Assembly (NCBI GenBank): GCA_003156715.1
Contig: PMHO01000018.1
Location: 23,615 to 87,614 of the forward strand
Direction of reading: 5' to 3'
Origin: Candidatus Tityobacter terrigena
GTDB taxonomy: Bacteria > Vulcanimicrobiota > Vulcanimicrobiia > Vulcanimicrobiales > Vulcanimicrobiaceae
DNA length: 64,000 nucleotides
The translations under genes and the position numbers were made by a program. The notes beneath the pieces are model-generated. The model ran no database searches, was not told the origin of the DNA, and worked only from the letters and a program-made list of their open reading frames with translations. This document shows positions 25,675 through 34,556 of the stretch, piece after piece; position 1 is the stretch's first letter; each line of letters starts with the position of its first letter.

Positions 25675-25975
25675 TTCGGCGCAAGTCTTTGGCCGCTCGG
25701 CGAGCGCATCCGGAACGCGACGGAAGCGCTCGTCGAGGCGGCTGGGATAACCCCCCGGCGAGCGCGTCGCTGCTGCCGGCGTCGCTCGCTGCGGTCGGGT
25801 TACGGGGTGCCGCTCCAGGTGGAAGGCGAGCCGTATAAACGCTCGCACTCAAGCTATCGGCGCGCGCGTTGGAAACCTCCAGTGATCGCAAGCGCACTTT
25901 CGCCGCCGTGAAATCACGATCACCGTAGGAAGGCGTTTGCGCGAAGGGAATAGGCCGGGCTGGAGCCTAGCCGAT
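25675..25975. other. Gene-poor leader of the homogentisate operon
   Basis: No coding frame with protein character. TATAAA near 25837 is a possible -10 element, and a 7-bp inverted pair, GTGATCG and CGATCAC, flanks a roughly 30-bp spacer near 25882-25925. Either could be regulatory; both are weak calls. Confidence 0.3.
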
Positions 25976-26944
25976 ATGCCAAAAGCCTTCGCCTCGCAAG
26001 CCGACCTCGCCGAGAAAGCGATCAGCTTCGAGAGACTCTCGGAGCACGCCTACGCCTACACGACCGAAGGCGATCCGAACACGGGCATCGTCGTCGGCGA
26101 CGATGCCGTCATGGTAATCGACACGCAAGCGACCCCGGTGATGGCACAAGAAGTCATCCGTCGCGTCGCGTCGGTAACGACGAAGCCGATCGCGTATGTC
26201 GTGTTGACCCACTACCACGCGGTGCGCGTCTTGGGCGCATCTGCCTACAAGCCGCAGCAGGTCATTTCAAGCCAGGACACACACGACCTGATCGTCGAGC
26301 GCGGCGAAGCCGATATGAAAAGCGAGATCGAGCGCTTTCCACGGCTCTTTCGCGCGGCTGAGTCGATTCCGGGGCTGACCTGGCCGACGCTCACCTTTCG
26401 CGGGGAGATGCGCCTTCATCTGGGTTCGCTCGAAATACGGCTTCTCCAACTCGGGCGCGGCCATACGAAGGGCGACACCGTCGTATGGCTGCCGCAGGAA
26501 AAGACGCTCTTTTCCGGAGACCTAGTCGAGTTTGGCGCGACGCCGTACTGCGGGGACGCCTATTTCACCGACTGGCCCGCCACGCTCGACGCGCTCACCT
26601 CGCTCGAGCCCGAAAACGTCGTGCCGGGCCGGGGCGCTGCGCTGCGCGGCGGCGACGCGGCGCAGGCCGGCATCGCGGGGACGCGGAGTTTCGTGCGCGA
26701 CCTGTTCGCCGCGGTGCAAGAAGGCGTCGCGGCCGGCAAGATCCTGCGTGACGTCTATGCGGCGGCATACGAACGGCTGGCGCCCACGTACGGGAAATGG
26801 GTGATCTTCGAGCACTGCATGCCGTTCAACGTTAGCAGAGCCTACGACGAAGCGGCGGGCTATCGCGACCCGCGCGTCTGGACCGCGCAGCGCGACCGTG
26901 AGCTGTGGCAATCGCTCGAGGGCTCGATCGCCGGCGCGTCGTGA
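25976..26944 (+). CDS. Metallo-beta-lactamase-fold protein with an incomplete metal site
   Basis: 322 residues from the ATG at 25976, where the conserved fold begins. The usual HxHxDH motif reads THYHAVRVLG, so the first two His are kept but Asp and His of the second metal site are missing. The later His (LGRGHTKGD) and the SGDLVEFG motif are present, so at most one metal site is complete. The gene overlaps the FAD monooxygenase by four bases and opens the homogentisate operon. Hydrolysis of a ring-derived ester or a non-catalytic role are both possible. A TTG at 25937 with AGGAAGG upstream is an alternative start. Confidence 0.8.
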   Translation: MPKAFASQADLAEKAISFERLSEHAYAYTTEGDPNTGIVVGDDAVMVIDTQATPVMAQEVIRRVASVTTKPIAYVVLTHYHAVRVLGASAYKPQQVISSQDTHDLIVERGEADMKSEIERFPRLFRAAESIPGLTWPTLTFRGEMRLHLGSLEIRLLQLGRGHTKGDTVVWLPQEKTLFSGDLVEFGATPYCGDAYFTDWPATLDALTSLEPENVVPGRGAALRGGDAAQAGIAGTRSFVRDLFAAVQEGVAAGKILRDVYAAAYERLAPTYGKWVIFEHCMPFNVSRAYDEAAGYRDPRVWTAQRDRELWQSLEGSIAGAS

Positions 26945-28593
26945 ACGCGATCGCGAACGGTTCGTTTCGGCGGCCGGTCGCGGTCGTCGGTGCCGGCCCG
27001 GTCGGTTTAACGGCCGCGATCGATCTCGCGCAGCAAGGGCTCGACGTCGTGCTGCTCGACGAAGACGACACGCGGGCCATCGGCTCGCGCGCGATCTGCT
27101 TTTCAAAGCGGACCCTGGAGATTTTCGACCGGCTTGGTTGCGGTGAAAGGATGGCTCGCAAAGGCATCGGGTGGCGCGTCGGCAAGGTGTATTTTCGCGA
27201 TCGACTGGTCTACGCATTCGACCTGTTGCCGGAATCGGGGTACCGGCGCCCCGCCTTCATCAACCTGCAGCAGTACTACGTCGAGGATTTCTTGATCGAG
27301 CGCGCTTGCGAGTTACCCAACCTCGATCTGCGCTGGAAGAACAAGGTCGTGGGGCTCGTGCAGAACGACGAAGGTGTCGAGCTGCGCGTCGAGACCCCAG
27401 GCGGAACGGACGCGCTGTTTTTTGATTTCGTCGTCGCCGCGGATGGCGCGCGTTCGCCGATACGCGCGATGATGGGTTTGGAAACGAAGGGCCGCGTTTT
27501 CCGCGACCGCTTCCTGATCGCCGACGTGAAGATGAGCGCGGACTTTCCGACCGAGCGCTGGTTCTGGTTCGATCCGCCGTTCAATCGCAATCAGTCCGCC
27601 CTGCTACACCGGCAGCCCGACGGCGTATGGCGTATCGATTTCCAACTGGGCTGGGAGGCGGATCCGGCGCTCGAGAAACAGCCGGAGCGCGTCATTCCTC
27701 GCGTGCGCGCGCTGCTCGGATCGCAGATCGATTTCACGCTCGAGTGGGCCAGCGTTTACACGTTCTCGTGTTTGCGAATGGAGCGGTTCCGGCACGGTCG
27801 CGTGATCTTTGCCGGCGACGCGGCGCACGGCGTGTCGCCCTTCGGCGCGCGCGGCGCAAACTCGGGCATACAGGACGCCGACGCGCTGGGCTGGCGCTTG
27901 CGCTTGGTCCTGGAAGGAAAAGCGCCGGACCGCCTGCTCGATACGTACGACGCCGAACGGGTCTTCGCCGCCGACGAAAACATCCTCAACTCAACCCGCT
28001 CGACCGATTTCATTACGCCCAAGAGCGGGGTCAGCCGGACCTTTCGCAATGCGGTGCTGGAGCTAGCGAAAGACCACCCGTTCGCGCAACGGATGGTCAA
28101 CAGCGGCCGCCTGTCGGTCCCATCGACGCTTACCGAATCCGCGCTCAATACGCCGGACTGCGAGCCGTTTGCCGGAGCGATGGTCCCGGGAGCCGTCGCG
28201 TCCGACGCGCCGGTACGCTGCGCCGGCCGGCCGGATTGGCTGCTCGCGCATATCGGCAACGCGTTCGTCGTGCTGTACTTCACGGACGGCGCTCCTCAGG
28301 ATGGAGTGAGCGCGGCCGTGCGCGAGTTCGAGCGGAGCTCGATCGAGGTTCGGCTGCTGATCGTCACGCGACCGAACGCCTTTGCCGGCAGCGTCTCTGG
28401 GATTACGGTCGTGGAAGACAGCGACGGTCTGTGCGCCCGGCGTTACGACGGCCGGCCAGGGACCTGCTACGTGTTCAGACCCGACCAACATGTCTGTGCC
28501 CGTTCGCGGCGTATCGATGCCGTTTGGCTGCGGGACGCCATCGATCGCGCGACCTGCGCCGGCGCGCTCACCCTGGCGAAAGAAGTTCGATGA
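26941..28593 (+). CDS. FAD-dependent aromatic monooxygenase (MhpA/PheA class), possible MhaA
   Basis: 550 residues. An FAD-binding VAVVGAGPVGLTAAIDLAQQ motif near residue 14, the DG motif DFVVAADGARSPIR, and GRVIFAGDAAHGVSPFGARG for the second flavin contact define the class A flavoprotein hydroxylases; a thioredoxin-like tail ends the protein. The GTG at 26941 overlaps the previous stop. The small DUF2783 gene downstream, then hmgA and fahA, suggest that it makes homogentisate, for example by 6-hydroxylating 3-hydroxyphenylacetate as MhaA does with its small partner MhaB in Pseudomonas putida U. Substrate is inference. Confidence 0.82.
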   Translation: MNAIANGSFRRPVAVVGAGPVGLTAAIDLAQQGLDVVLLDEDDTRAIGSRAICFSKRTLEIFDRLGCGERMARKGIGWRVGKVYFRDRLVYAFDLLPESGYRRPAFINLQQYYVEDFLIERACELPNLDLRWKNKVVGLVQNDEGVELRVETPGGTDALFFDFVVAADGARSPIRAMMGLETKGRVFRDRFLIADVKMSADFPTERWFWFDPPFNRNQSALLHRQPDGVWRIDFQLGWEADPALEKQPERVIPRVRALLGSQIDFTLEWASVYTFSCLRMERFRHGRVIFAGDAAHGVSPFGARGANSGIQDADALGWRLRLVLEGKAPDRLLDTYDAERVFAADENILNSTRSTDFITPKSGVSRTFRNAVLELAKDHPFAQRMVNSGRLSVPSTLTESALNTPDCEPFAGAMVPGAVASDAPVRCAGRPDWLLAHIGNAFVVLYFTDGAPQDGVSAAVREFERSSIEVRLLIVTRPNAFAGSVSGITVVEDSDGLCARRYDGRPGTCYVFRPDQHVCARSRRIDAVWLRDAIDRATCAGALTLAKEVR

Positions 28594-28802
28594 AGGCGCT
28601 TACGATCGAACCGAACATGGGCCGTCCCGACGACTTCTACGAAGCCCTCGTGGAAGCGCACCGCGACCTCACCGACGAGCAGAGCCAGGCGTTGAACGCG
28701 GCGCTGATTCTCCTGCTGGCCAATCACGTCGGGGAGCTTGAGGTCCTCAGGGATGCGCTGCGCCGCGCGCGGAAGACGGTCACCGACAATCCGCCTCGAT
28801 AG
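28590..28802 (+). CDS. DUF2783 small protein, possible MhaB-like partner
   Basis: 70 residues, mostly helical and acidic at the N-terminus ([20 protein letters not shown]), with no signal peptide. It overlaps the monooxygenase stop (ATGA) and ends ten bases before hmgA. DUF2783 genes usually sit between this type of flavoprotein and homogentisate genes, which makes a coupling role for the hydroxylase plausible. Confidence 0.75.
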   Translation: MKALTIEPNMGRPDDFYEALVEAHRDLTDEQSQALNAALILLLANHVGELEVLRDALRRARKTVTDNPPR

Positions 28803-28812
28803 GAAAACGCTC

Positions 28813-30132
28813 ATGATGACCCTGTCACCCGCCGGGCTCGCTTACGAGTCCGGGTTCGGCAACGAATTCGCAACCGAAGCCCTGCCGGGCGCCCTGCCGG
28901 TCGGGCAGAACTCGCCGCAACGCTGCCCGTACGGGCTGTACGCCGAGCAGTTGTCGGGAACGGCATTTACGGCGCCGCGCGGCGCGAACCGGCGCTCTTG
29001 GCTCTACCGCATTCGGCCCGCGGCAATGCACCGGCCCTTCGAGCGGATTCCGAGCGAGCGCATCACGAGCGACTTCGGGCAGGTTGCAACGCCCCCGAAT
29101 CAGCTTCGCTGGAATCCCTTGCCGCTGCCCGACGCTCCGACCGATTTTTTGGATGGCCTGATCGCGATGGCCGGCAATGGCGATCCGCACGCGCAGCTCG
29201 GCTGCGGCATCTACCTGTATGCCGCGAATCGCTCGATGGAGGATCGCTTTTTTTACAGCGGCGACGGCGAGCTCCTGATCGTTCCTCAGCAAGGGCGCCT
29301 GCGTTTGGCAACCGAGCTCGGCGTACTGGAAATCGAGCCGCTGGAAATCGCCGTGATTCCACGCGGCGTGCGCATGCGGGTCGAGTTGATCGATGCAGCT
29401 GCCAAAGGTTACGTCTGCGAAAACTTCGGCGTGCCGCTGCGCCTTCCGGATCGCGGGCCGATCGGAGCGAACGGCCTCGCGAATCCGCGCGATTTCCTGA
29501 CGCCGGTCGCGCACTATGAGGACCGCGAAGGCGACTTCGAGCTCGTTGCCAAGTTTATGGGAAATCTGTGGTCGGCCAGGATCGACCACTCGCCGCTCGA
29601 CGTCGTCGCATGGCACGGCAACTATGCCCCGTACAAATACGATCTGCGGCGCTTCAACACGATCGGTTCGATCAGCTTCGACCATCCCGATCCGTCCATT
29701 TTTCTCGTGCTCCAATCGCCAAGCGACACGCCCGGGGTCGATGCGATTGACTTCGTCATCTTCCCGCCGCGCATTTTGGCGATGGAGCACACGTTTCGGC
29801 CGCCGTGGTTCCATCGCAACGTTGCGAGCGAGTTCATGGGACTCGTCGTCGGCGCGTACGACGCGAAAGCCGAGGGTTTTCTGCCGGGCGGCGCGAGCTT
29901 GCATAACAGCATGAGCGGGCATGGCCCCGACGCCGAGTCGTTCGCGCGAGCCTCGAGCGCGGACACGACGCAGGTCGAGCGCATCCGCGACACGATGGCG
30001 TTCATGTTCGAGACGCGCTGCGTCATCCGGCCGACGCGCTTTGCGCTCGAGACCTCGCAGCTGCAGGCGGAGTACTACCGCTGCTGGCAGGGCCTGGCCA
30101 AACGTTTCGATCCGCAGCGACCCGGCGGATGA
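28813..30132 (+). CDS. hmgA: Homogentisate 1,2-dioxygenase
   Basis: 439 residues. It opens the ring of homogentisate to maleylacetoacetate with non-haem iron. The family's opening [19 protein letters not shown] is present, as are the iron ligands: His and Glu in [12 protein letters not shown] and His in [12 protein letters not shown]. The length is normal. Two adjacent ATGs (28813, 28816) compete; the first is used. It overlaps fahA by four bases. Confidence 0.95.
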   Translation: MMTLSPAGLAYESGFGNEFATEALPGALPVGQNSPQRCPYGLYAEQLSGTAFTAPRGANRRSWLYRIRPAAMHRPFERIPSERITSDFGQVATPPNQLRWNPLPLPDAPTDFLDGLIAMAGNGDPHAQLGCGIYLYAANRSMEDRFFYSGDGELLIVPQQGRLRLATELGVLEIEPLEIAVIPRGVRMRVELIDAAAKGYVCENFGVPLRLPDRGPIGANGLANPRDFLTPVAHYEDREGDFELVAKFMGNLWSARIDHSPLDVVAWHGNYAPYKYDLRRFNTIGSISFDHPDPSIFLVLQSPSDTPGVDAIDFVIFPPRILAMEHTFRPPWFHRNVASEFMGLVVGAYDAKAEGFLPGGASLHNSMSGHGPDAESFARASSADTTQVERIRDTMAFMFETRCVIRPTRFALETSQLQAEYYRCWQGLAKRFDPQRPGG

Positions 30133-31451
30133 CCGGCTCCGCCCACGACGGAACGCACGATCCCAAGCTGCGCAGTTGGGTGGCTTCGGCAAACGAGCCG
30201 GGCAGCGACTTCCCGGTGCAAAACCTGCCGTTTGGATCGTTCAGACGGCGCGGAAGGGACGAGACCTTGCGGTGCGGCGTGGCCATCGGCGATCGCATAC
30301 TGGACATCGGGGCAGCGCTGGCCGCCGGTGCATTTCCGCCTCAAGCAGAGCGTGCTGCCGCCGCCGCCGCAGGCCCAGTGCTCAACGCTCTGATGGAGCT
30401 CGGGCCGGGGGCTTGGTCGCTGCTGCGCGCGGCATTTTCGCACGCGCTACGTGAAGGGTCACCGCACGAGCGCGAGCTCGAAGCAGCGCTCGTGCCGATG
30501 GCGGCGGCGGAACTGGCGCTACCGATGGACGTCGGCGACTACACCGACTTCTATGCATCGATCTACCACGCCACCGCGGTCGGCGCGTTGCTGCGTCCCG
30601 ATGAACCGCTCCTGCCGAACTACAAATGGCTTCCCGTCGCCTACCACGGCCGCGCTTCAACGGTCGTGATATCGGGCAGCGGTGTACGCCGGCCCGTCGG
30701 ACAAACGATGCCCTCCGGTGCGCAGACCCCGTTCGTCGGGCCTAGCAAACGCCTCGACTACGAACTCGAGGTCGGGATCGTCGTCGGGGTACCGAACGCA
30801 CTCGGCGACCGCGTTGCCATCGAAGGCGCCGAACGGCACCTGTTCGGTCTTTGCTTGCTCAACGATTGGTCGGCCCGCGACGTGCAGGGCTGGGAGTACC
30901 GTCCGCTCGGCCCGTTCCTTGCCAAGAACTTCGCAACGACGATCTCGCCTTGGATCGTCACGATGGAAGCGCTCGAGCCGTACCGCGCGGGCTGGCAGCG
31001 CAACGGCGACGATCCGCAGCCGCTTCCATACCTGGATTGTGCCGATCTGCGGACGCGCGGTGCGATCGACCTGCAACTCGAAGTGCGGCTCGAAACGGCT
31101 GCGATGCGCGCCGCAGGCCAAGCGCCGGTGCAACTCTCGCGCTCGAATTTTCGCGATTGCTATTGGACCGTTTCGCAAATGCTGGCCCACCACACGGTCA
31201 ACGGTTGCGCTCTGCGCTCGGGCGATCTGTTCGGCAGCGGAACCCAATCCGGTCCTGCGCCGGAAGAAGCAGGCTCACTGCTCGAGCTGACGCAGGCCGG
31301 CCGCCGGCCGCTGGTTCTACCCAACGGCGAGCGTCGCGCCTTCCTCGAAGACGGCGATCGGGTGATGCTGCGCGGCTGGTGCGAGAAGCGCGGAGCTGCG
31401 CGCATCGGCTTCGGCGAAGCGTCAGGAACGATACTGCCGGCGCGAGCCTAA
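30129..31451 (+). CDS. fahA: Fumarylacetoacetase
   Basis: 440 residues. It cleaves fumarylacetoacetate to fumarate and acetoacetate, the last step of homogentisate breakdown. The N-terminal SH3-like domain (NLPFGSF) is followed by the FAH barrel with [36 protein letters not shown] and [14 protein letters not shown], containing the metal-binding Asp and Glu and the catalytic His. It is translationally coupled to hmgA. No maleylacetoacetate isomerase is seen here, so that step is encoded elsewhere or is glutathione-independent. Confidence 0.95.
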   Translation: MTGSAHDGTHDPKLRSWVASANEPGSDFPVQNLPFGSFRRRGRDETLRCGVAIGDRILDIGAALAAGAFPPQAERAAAAAAGPVLNALMELGPGAWSLLRAAFSHALREGSPHERELEAALVPMAAAELALPMDVGDYTDFYASIYHATAVGALLRPDEPLLPNYKWLPVAYHGRASTVVISGSGVRRPVGQTMPSGAQTPFVGPSKRLDYELEVGIVVGVPNALGDRVAIEGAERHLFGLCLLNDWSARDVQGWEYRPLGPFLAKNFATTISPWIVTMEALEPYRAGWQRNGDDPQPLPYLDCADLRTRGAIDLQLEVRLETAAMRAAGQAPVQLSRSNFRDCYWTVSQMLAHHTVNGCALRSGDLFGSGTQSGPAPEEAGSLLELTQAGRRPLVLPNGERRAFLEDGDRVMLRGWCEKRGAARIGFGEASGTILPARA

Positions 31452-31489
31452 AACGCGCCCCGCGCGCGTCAGCGTTCTGTTAGGAAGCG

Positions 31490-31921
31490 TTAAGCGCGCG
31501 GACGGCGCGCACAGATTTCGAGCCGCGTGCCGAGCGGATCTTCGAAGAAAAGTGCCGGGTAGGCGTCATCGATCGACCACTCGACCACCCGGCCACCCGC
31601 GTCGCGAACGAGCGGTTCGAGCGCCGGGAGATCGGCTTCGCCGTCGAGCGCGAAGGCGATGCGCGTCGCGTTCGGGAGCGTCGACGGATCTTCGATGAAG
31701 CCCACGAACCAGCCCGGTGAGCCGGGCTCGAGCGGCGGGTGATACTCGATCGCGTTACGCGGCCGGACAGCGTCGACGTCGTGCCATTCACCGTGGACGT
31801 CGACGTGCGCCTCCGACTTGCGTGAGAGCCCTAGGCGCGGCAGGACGGCATCGTAGAAACCTTCGACGGCCGCAATCGAGCTGACGCGGATGTCGGCGTG
31901 ATCGAGGCCTAGCAACTTCAT
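31490..31921 (-). CDS. VOC (glyoxalase/bleomycin resistance) family protein
   Basis: 143 residues. Two beta-alpha-beta-beta-beta modules; the first starts GLDHADIRVSSI with the metal-ligand His, the second ends YPALFFEDPLGTRLEICARR with the typical Glu. Substrate unknown. It is convergent with fahA. It differs from the methylmalonyl-CoA epimerase of the same superfamily at 42313. Confidence 0.8.
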   Translation of the reverse strand: MKLLGLDHADIRVSSIAAVEGFYDAVLPRLGLSRKSEAHVDVHGEWHDVDAVRPRNAIEYHPPLEPGSPGWFVGFIEDPSTLPNATRIAFALDGEADLPALEPLVRDAGGRVVEWSIDDAYPALFFEDPLGTRLEICARRPRA

Positions 31922-31975
31922 GGGTCGCTGCTATGACGACGGGCGTCACGGACCCTAGCAACCAGCAGTCGGCCG

Positions 31976-32824
31976 TTAGCGCTCCACGGCCGGTGGCGAA
32001 CCGGCGAAACGCGACCACGGGTCGTTCGGTCGAGCGTGTGACCAGGCCGCCGCAGACCACGGGTTCGCATCCCGCGTGGGCGCACTGACTCCGAAATGCG
32101 TCCATGGGTTGGACGCCTGGCGTATGCCGGCCGCTTCGCGCGCCTCGAAGGCGATGAACGATCGCACCTGACCCATCGGCACGACCGCAAAACGCGCGGT
32201 CCGTTCGTCGAATCCGCGTGCATCGTCCCTGACCGCCGTCCGCTCCTGGCTCACGATGATTCCGCAAAGCCGGCCGCCGGTGTCGAAAACGCCTCCGCCG
32301 GAATCCCCCGGACCGCACGTCGGGCAGCGAACCACGAATGCCTCTTGCATCGCATTCATGAAATGAAAGCTCGAGACGGTCCAGGCGTCGCCGTACGGAT
32401 GCCCGATCACGTTGCCGCCCTGCGGGGGAGCACCATTCGACAGCGGCGCGACGGCGTATCGGTCGCCCGGGGCGAGACGAAAACGGACGAGTGCCAAATC
32501 CGCGCCGTTGGAGGTAGCTTCAACGCTTGCGGATCGCCCGTCGTCCTTGCGGCGGTAGGTCTCTAGCCGCGCGCCCGGATCGCTGCCATTGAGCAGGTAG
32601 ACGCGCGGTCTGGACATCGCCGCGACGACATGTCGCGCAGTTACGACGACGAGCTCTCCATCGGCGCTGCGCCCGACGATCTCGCCGGCTCCGAATACGG
32701 TATTGCCGCGACCGCAGTCGCGCGCGCAATCGCCGACGATCGTCACGGTCGAAAGCAGCTCGCGCTGCTGTGCGGAACCGTCCGAGCCGCGCAAGAGTAA
32801 TGCGAGTACGATCGGCGCAATCAT
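31976..32824 (-). CDS. Secreted trypsin-like serine protease
   Basis: 282 residues. A short hydrophobic N-terminus (MIAPIVLALLLRG) may be a signal peptide. The triad is visible: His in VTARHVVAAM, Asp in GADLALVRF and Ser in CGPGDSGGGVF, with Cys pairs around the Ser (RCPTCGPGDSGG). The C-terminal 60 residues are Pro/Trp-rich and lie outside the fold. Two Cys in VGDCARDCGRG may form a further disulfide. It stands alone and is divergent from the gene at 32981. Confidence 0.8.
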   Translation of the reverse strand: MIAPIVLALLLRGSDGSAQQRELLSTVTIVGDCARDCGRGNTVFGAGEIVGRSADGELVVVTARHVVAAMSRPRVYLLNGSDPGARLETYRRKDDGRSASVEATSNGADLALVRFRLAPGDRYAVAPLSNGAPPQGGNVIGHPYGDAWTVSSFHFMNAMQEAFVVRCPTCGPGDSGGGVFDTGGRLCGIIVSQERTAVRDDARGFDERTARFAVVPMGQVRSFIAFEAREAAGIRQASNPWTHFGVSAPTRDANPWSAAAWSHARPNDPWSRFAGSPPAVER

Positions 32825-32980
32825 GCTTTCACGTTTCGGAGCGGACGGCTAAAAGGCTTAGCAGATGCGCCCAATCAACGCTCGTGCCTGCCCCGCCGGC
32901 ATGAGGATCGCGTTAAAGCGGTGCGGGAGCGGCCCATGCAGTTTGCGAACCGCGCACGAACCTGCGAAATGAGGTGTCGC

Positions 32981-33244
32981 GTGTCCGATCCGTCGAAAGC
33001 GTTCGATCCGGTTGCCCAGCTCGCGGAGCTGCATGCGCTGTGGGGACAATGGAATCCAATGATGAATCCGCTGCGGTTCATGGGCAGTACGCCGCGCTAC
33101 GAGGCGATCGACCCGACCGTGGCAGAGATTGCGGTGCTTGCGGCGATGCACAACATGGCGTCGACGCTGTCGAATCCGGGCAGTTTGAAGGCGGCCATAT
33201 CGGGCGAGATCGCCGAGCGCGCCAAGCGTCTAGCAGCAAGCTAA
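32981..33244 (+). CDS. Hypothetical small protein
   Basis: 87 residues from the GTG at 32981, which has GAGG upstream. It has a hydrophobic amphipathic pattern with no signal peptide (LAELHALWGQWNPMMNPLRFM) and an Ala-rich C-terminal helix. Not recognised. A perfect GGGAGC/GCTCCC palindrome (33275-33286) lies just downstream. Confidence 0.5.
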   Translation: MSDPSKAFDPVAQLAELHALWGQWNPMMNPLRFMGSTPRYEAIDPTVAEIAVLAAMHNMASTLSNPGSLKAAISGEIAERAKRLAAS

Positions 33245-33328
33245 GCCGAGGTAAACCCCGCGTGAGAATCGGCCGGGAGCGCTCCCAGAATGCAACGCCG
33301 TGCGGTCGCGCGCGGTTGATACGATGTT

Positions 33329-33724
33329 ATGAGATTTTTGGGAAGTTTGCTCGCAACGATGGCCTTCACGGCCGCCCTGGCCGGGCCGGCGCTGGCGATA
33401 ACCCATCAGGGCGCGCCGGCGCAGGAGCAGTACACCACGACGTTCGTCCAAGAACTCGGTGTCGGCAGACTCGGAGCCGGCGCATACGAAGGAACGCTCA
33501 ATTTGACGATCGACTCAGGGGGACTCGTCAACGGCTATTACCGGCCCGATGGCGGCACGTTTATCCCGGTGACGGGAGGCGTCGACGGTACGTCGGTGTG
33601 GCTCGACTTCGGCTTCATGGGGCACGTGCACGTGACCGGTACGTTCGAGCAAGGCCAAATCGTCGGCTATACCTGGATCCACGGGCAAGACTTCGTCTTC
33701 ACGGCGCGGCCGAGCACGGCGTAA
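33329..33724 (+). CDS. Small secreted protein
   Basis: 131 residues with a clean signal peptide (1-23, ending ALA). The mature part is Gly-rich and beta-strand-like (GTLNLTIDSGGLVNGYY, HVHVTGTFEQGQIVGYT) with no Cys. Not recognised. The upstream region has a TACGAT-type -10 near the start. Confidence 0.65.
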   Translation: MRFLGSLLATMAFTAALAGPALAITHQGAPAQEQYTTTFVQELGVGRLGAGAYEGTLNLTIDSGGLVNGYYRPDGGTFIPVTGGVDGTSVWLDFGFMGHVHVTGTFEQGQIVGYTWIHGQDFVFTARPSTA

Positions 33725-33749
33725 TCCTGCGAGTGGCCGGTTCGGCTGG

Positions 33750-34148
33750 GTGAGCGGACCGGAGATCCTCGACCGGTATCTGTTGGGTGAACCGGTGTCG
33801 AAGCCGGCCGTGATCGGGACCGTATTGCGGGACCGATCGCCGCTGCCGGCGGCGGCGCCCTTTTATCGCGCTCTCGAGCGGGTGGGAGCGCAGGCGGATG
33901 ACATGGCCTTCGTCGCGCTTCGCCTCGTGTTGAGCGGCATCGCACCGAGCGACGCGAGCGTTCGACGCTTGCGGGCGGTGGCCGGAGTTGCACGGGCCTG
34001 TGCCACCGGCGACCGAGCCGGCTTGCGCAAGCTGCTGGCGCGCGACGCCGAGGTGCTCGCCGTCCTGCCCCACCCGGGCGACGAGCCGGACTTGGAGGGA
34101 CTCGGCCTAGCGGCGCGCGACGCCTACCGACGCGAACTGGAGTCGTAG
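33750..34148 (+). CDS. Hypothetical protein, no signal peptide
   Basis: 132 residues, Ala/Arg/Leu-rich and probably all helical, from the GTG at 33750. No motif recognised. It follows the secreted protein by 25 bases on the same strand, which suggests a shared transcript. Confidence 0.45.
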   Translation: MSGPEILDRYLLGEPVSKPAVIGTVLRDRSPLPAAAPFYRALERVGAQADDMAFVALRLVLSGIAPSDASVRRLRAVAGVARACATGDRAGLRKLLARDAEVLAVLPHPGDEPDLEGLGLAARDAYRRELES

Positions 34149-34218
34149 GCGGATCGCGTGGGCCCCGCCGAGCTACTTGCGAAACGCTCGCGGCTTGCTG
34201 CTACGTTACCGTGGCGTT

Positions 34219-34548
34219 ATGCCTTGGTTGCTTTCTGCCGCCCTCGCGCTCCTCGTCCTTGCAGCGCCGTCCGCCGGGTTGGCCCAGGGCGACGCGCCGC
34301 CCGTTCGGGCCCGTAACGCAGGAGTCATCGCGGGGCGCGTGGTCGGGATCGATTATCGCACCGGAATCGCCGACGTTGCGACCCGTAACCGCGGACGCTT
34401 CGAGGTACAGATTTTGCCGAGCACGATCATTGAGGGGCCGACGCCGGGATTCCATACCATCACGGACATTGCCAAGGGCTCGCGCATCCGCGTTTTCTTG
34501 AGCCAGCGGGGCAATTTGTTCAACGCTCAAATCGTACGCATAAAGTAG
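34219..34548 (+). CDS. Small exported protein with an OB/barrel-like core
   Basis: 109 residues from the ATG at 34219, where a signal peptide begins (PWLLSAALALLVLAAPSAGLAQ). The mature part, GVIAGRVVGIDYRTGIADV ... GSRIRVFLSQRGNLFNAQI, reads as a small beta barrel of the DUF5666 type often found in exported proteins. It ends eight bases before the nagZ start, so both may be cotranscribed. Function unknown. Confidence 0.6.
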   Translation: MPWLLSAALALLVLAAPSAGLAQGDAPPVRARNAGVIAGRVVGIDYRTGIADVATRNRGRFEVQILPSTIIEGPTPGFHTITDIAKGSRIRVFLSQRGNLFNAQIVRIK

Positions 34549-34556
34549 CGAAGCCC

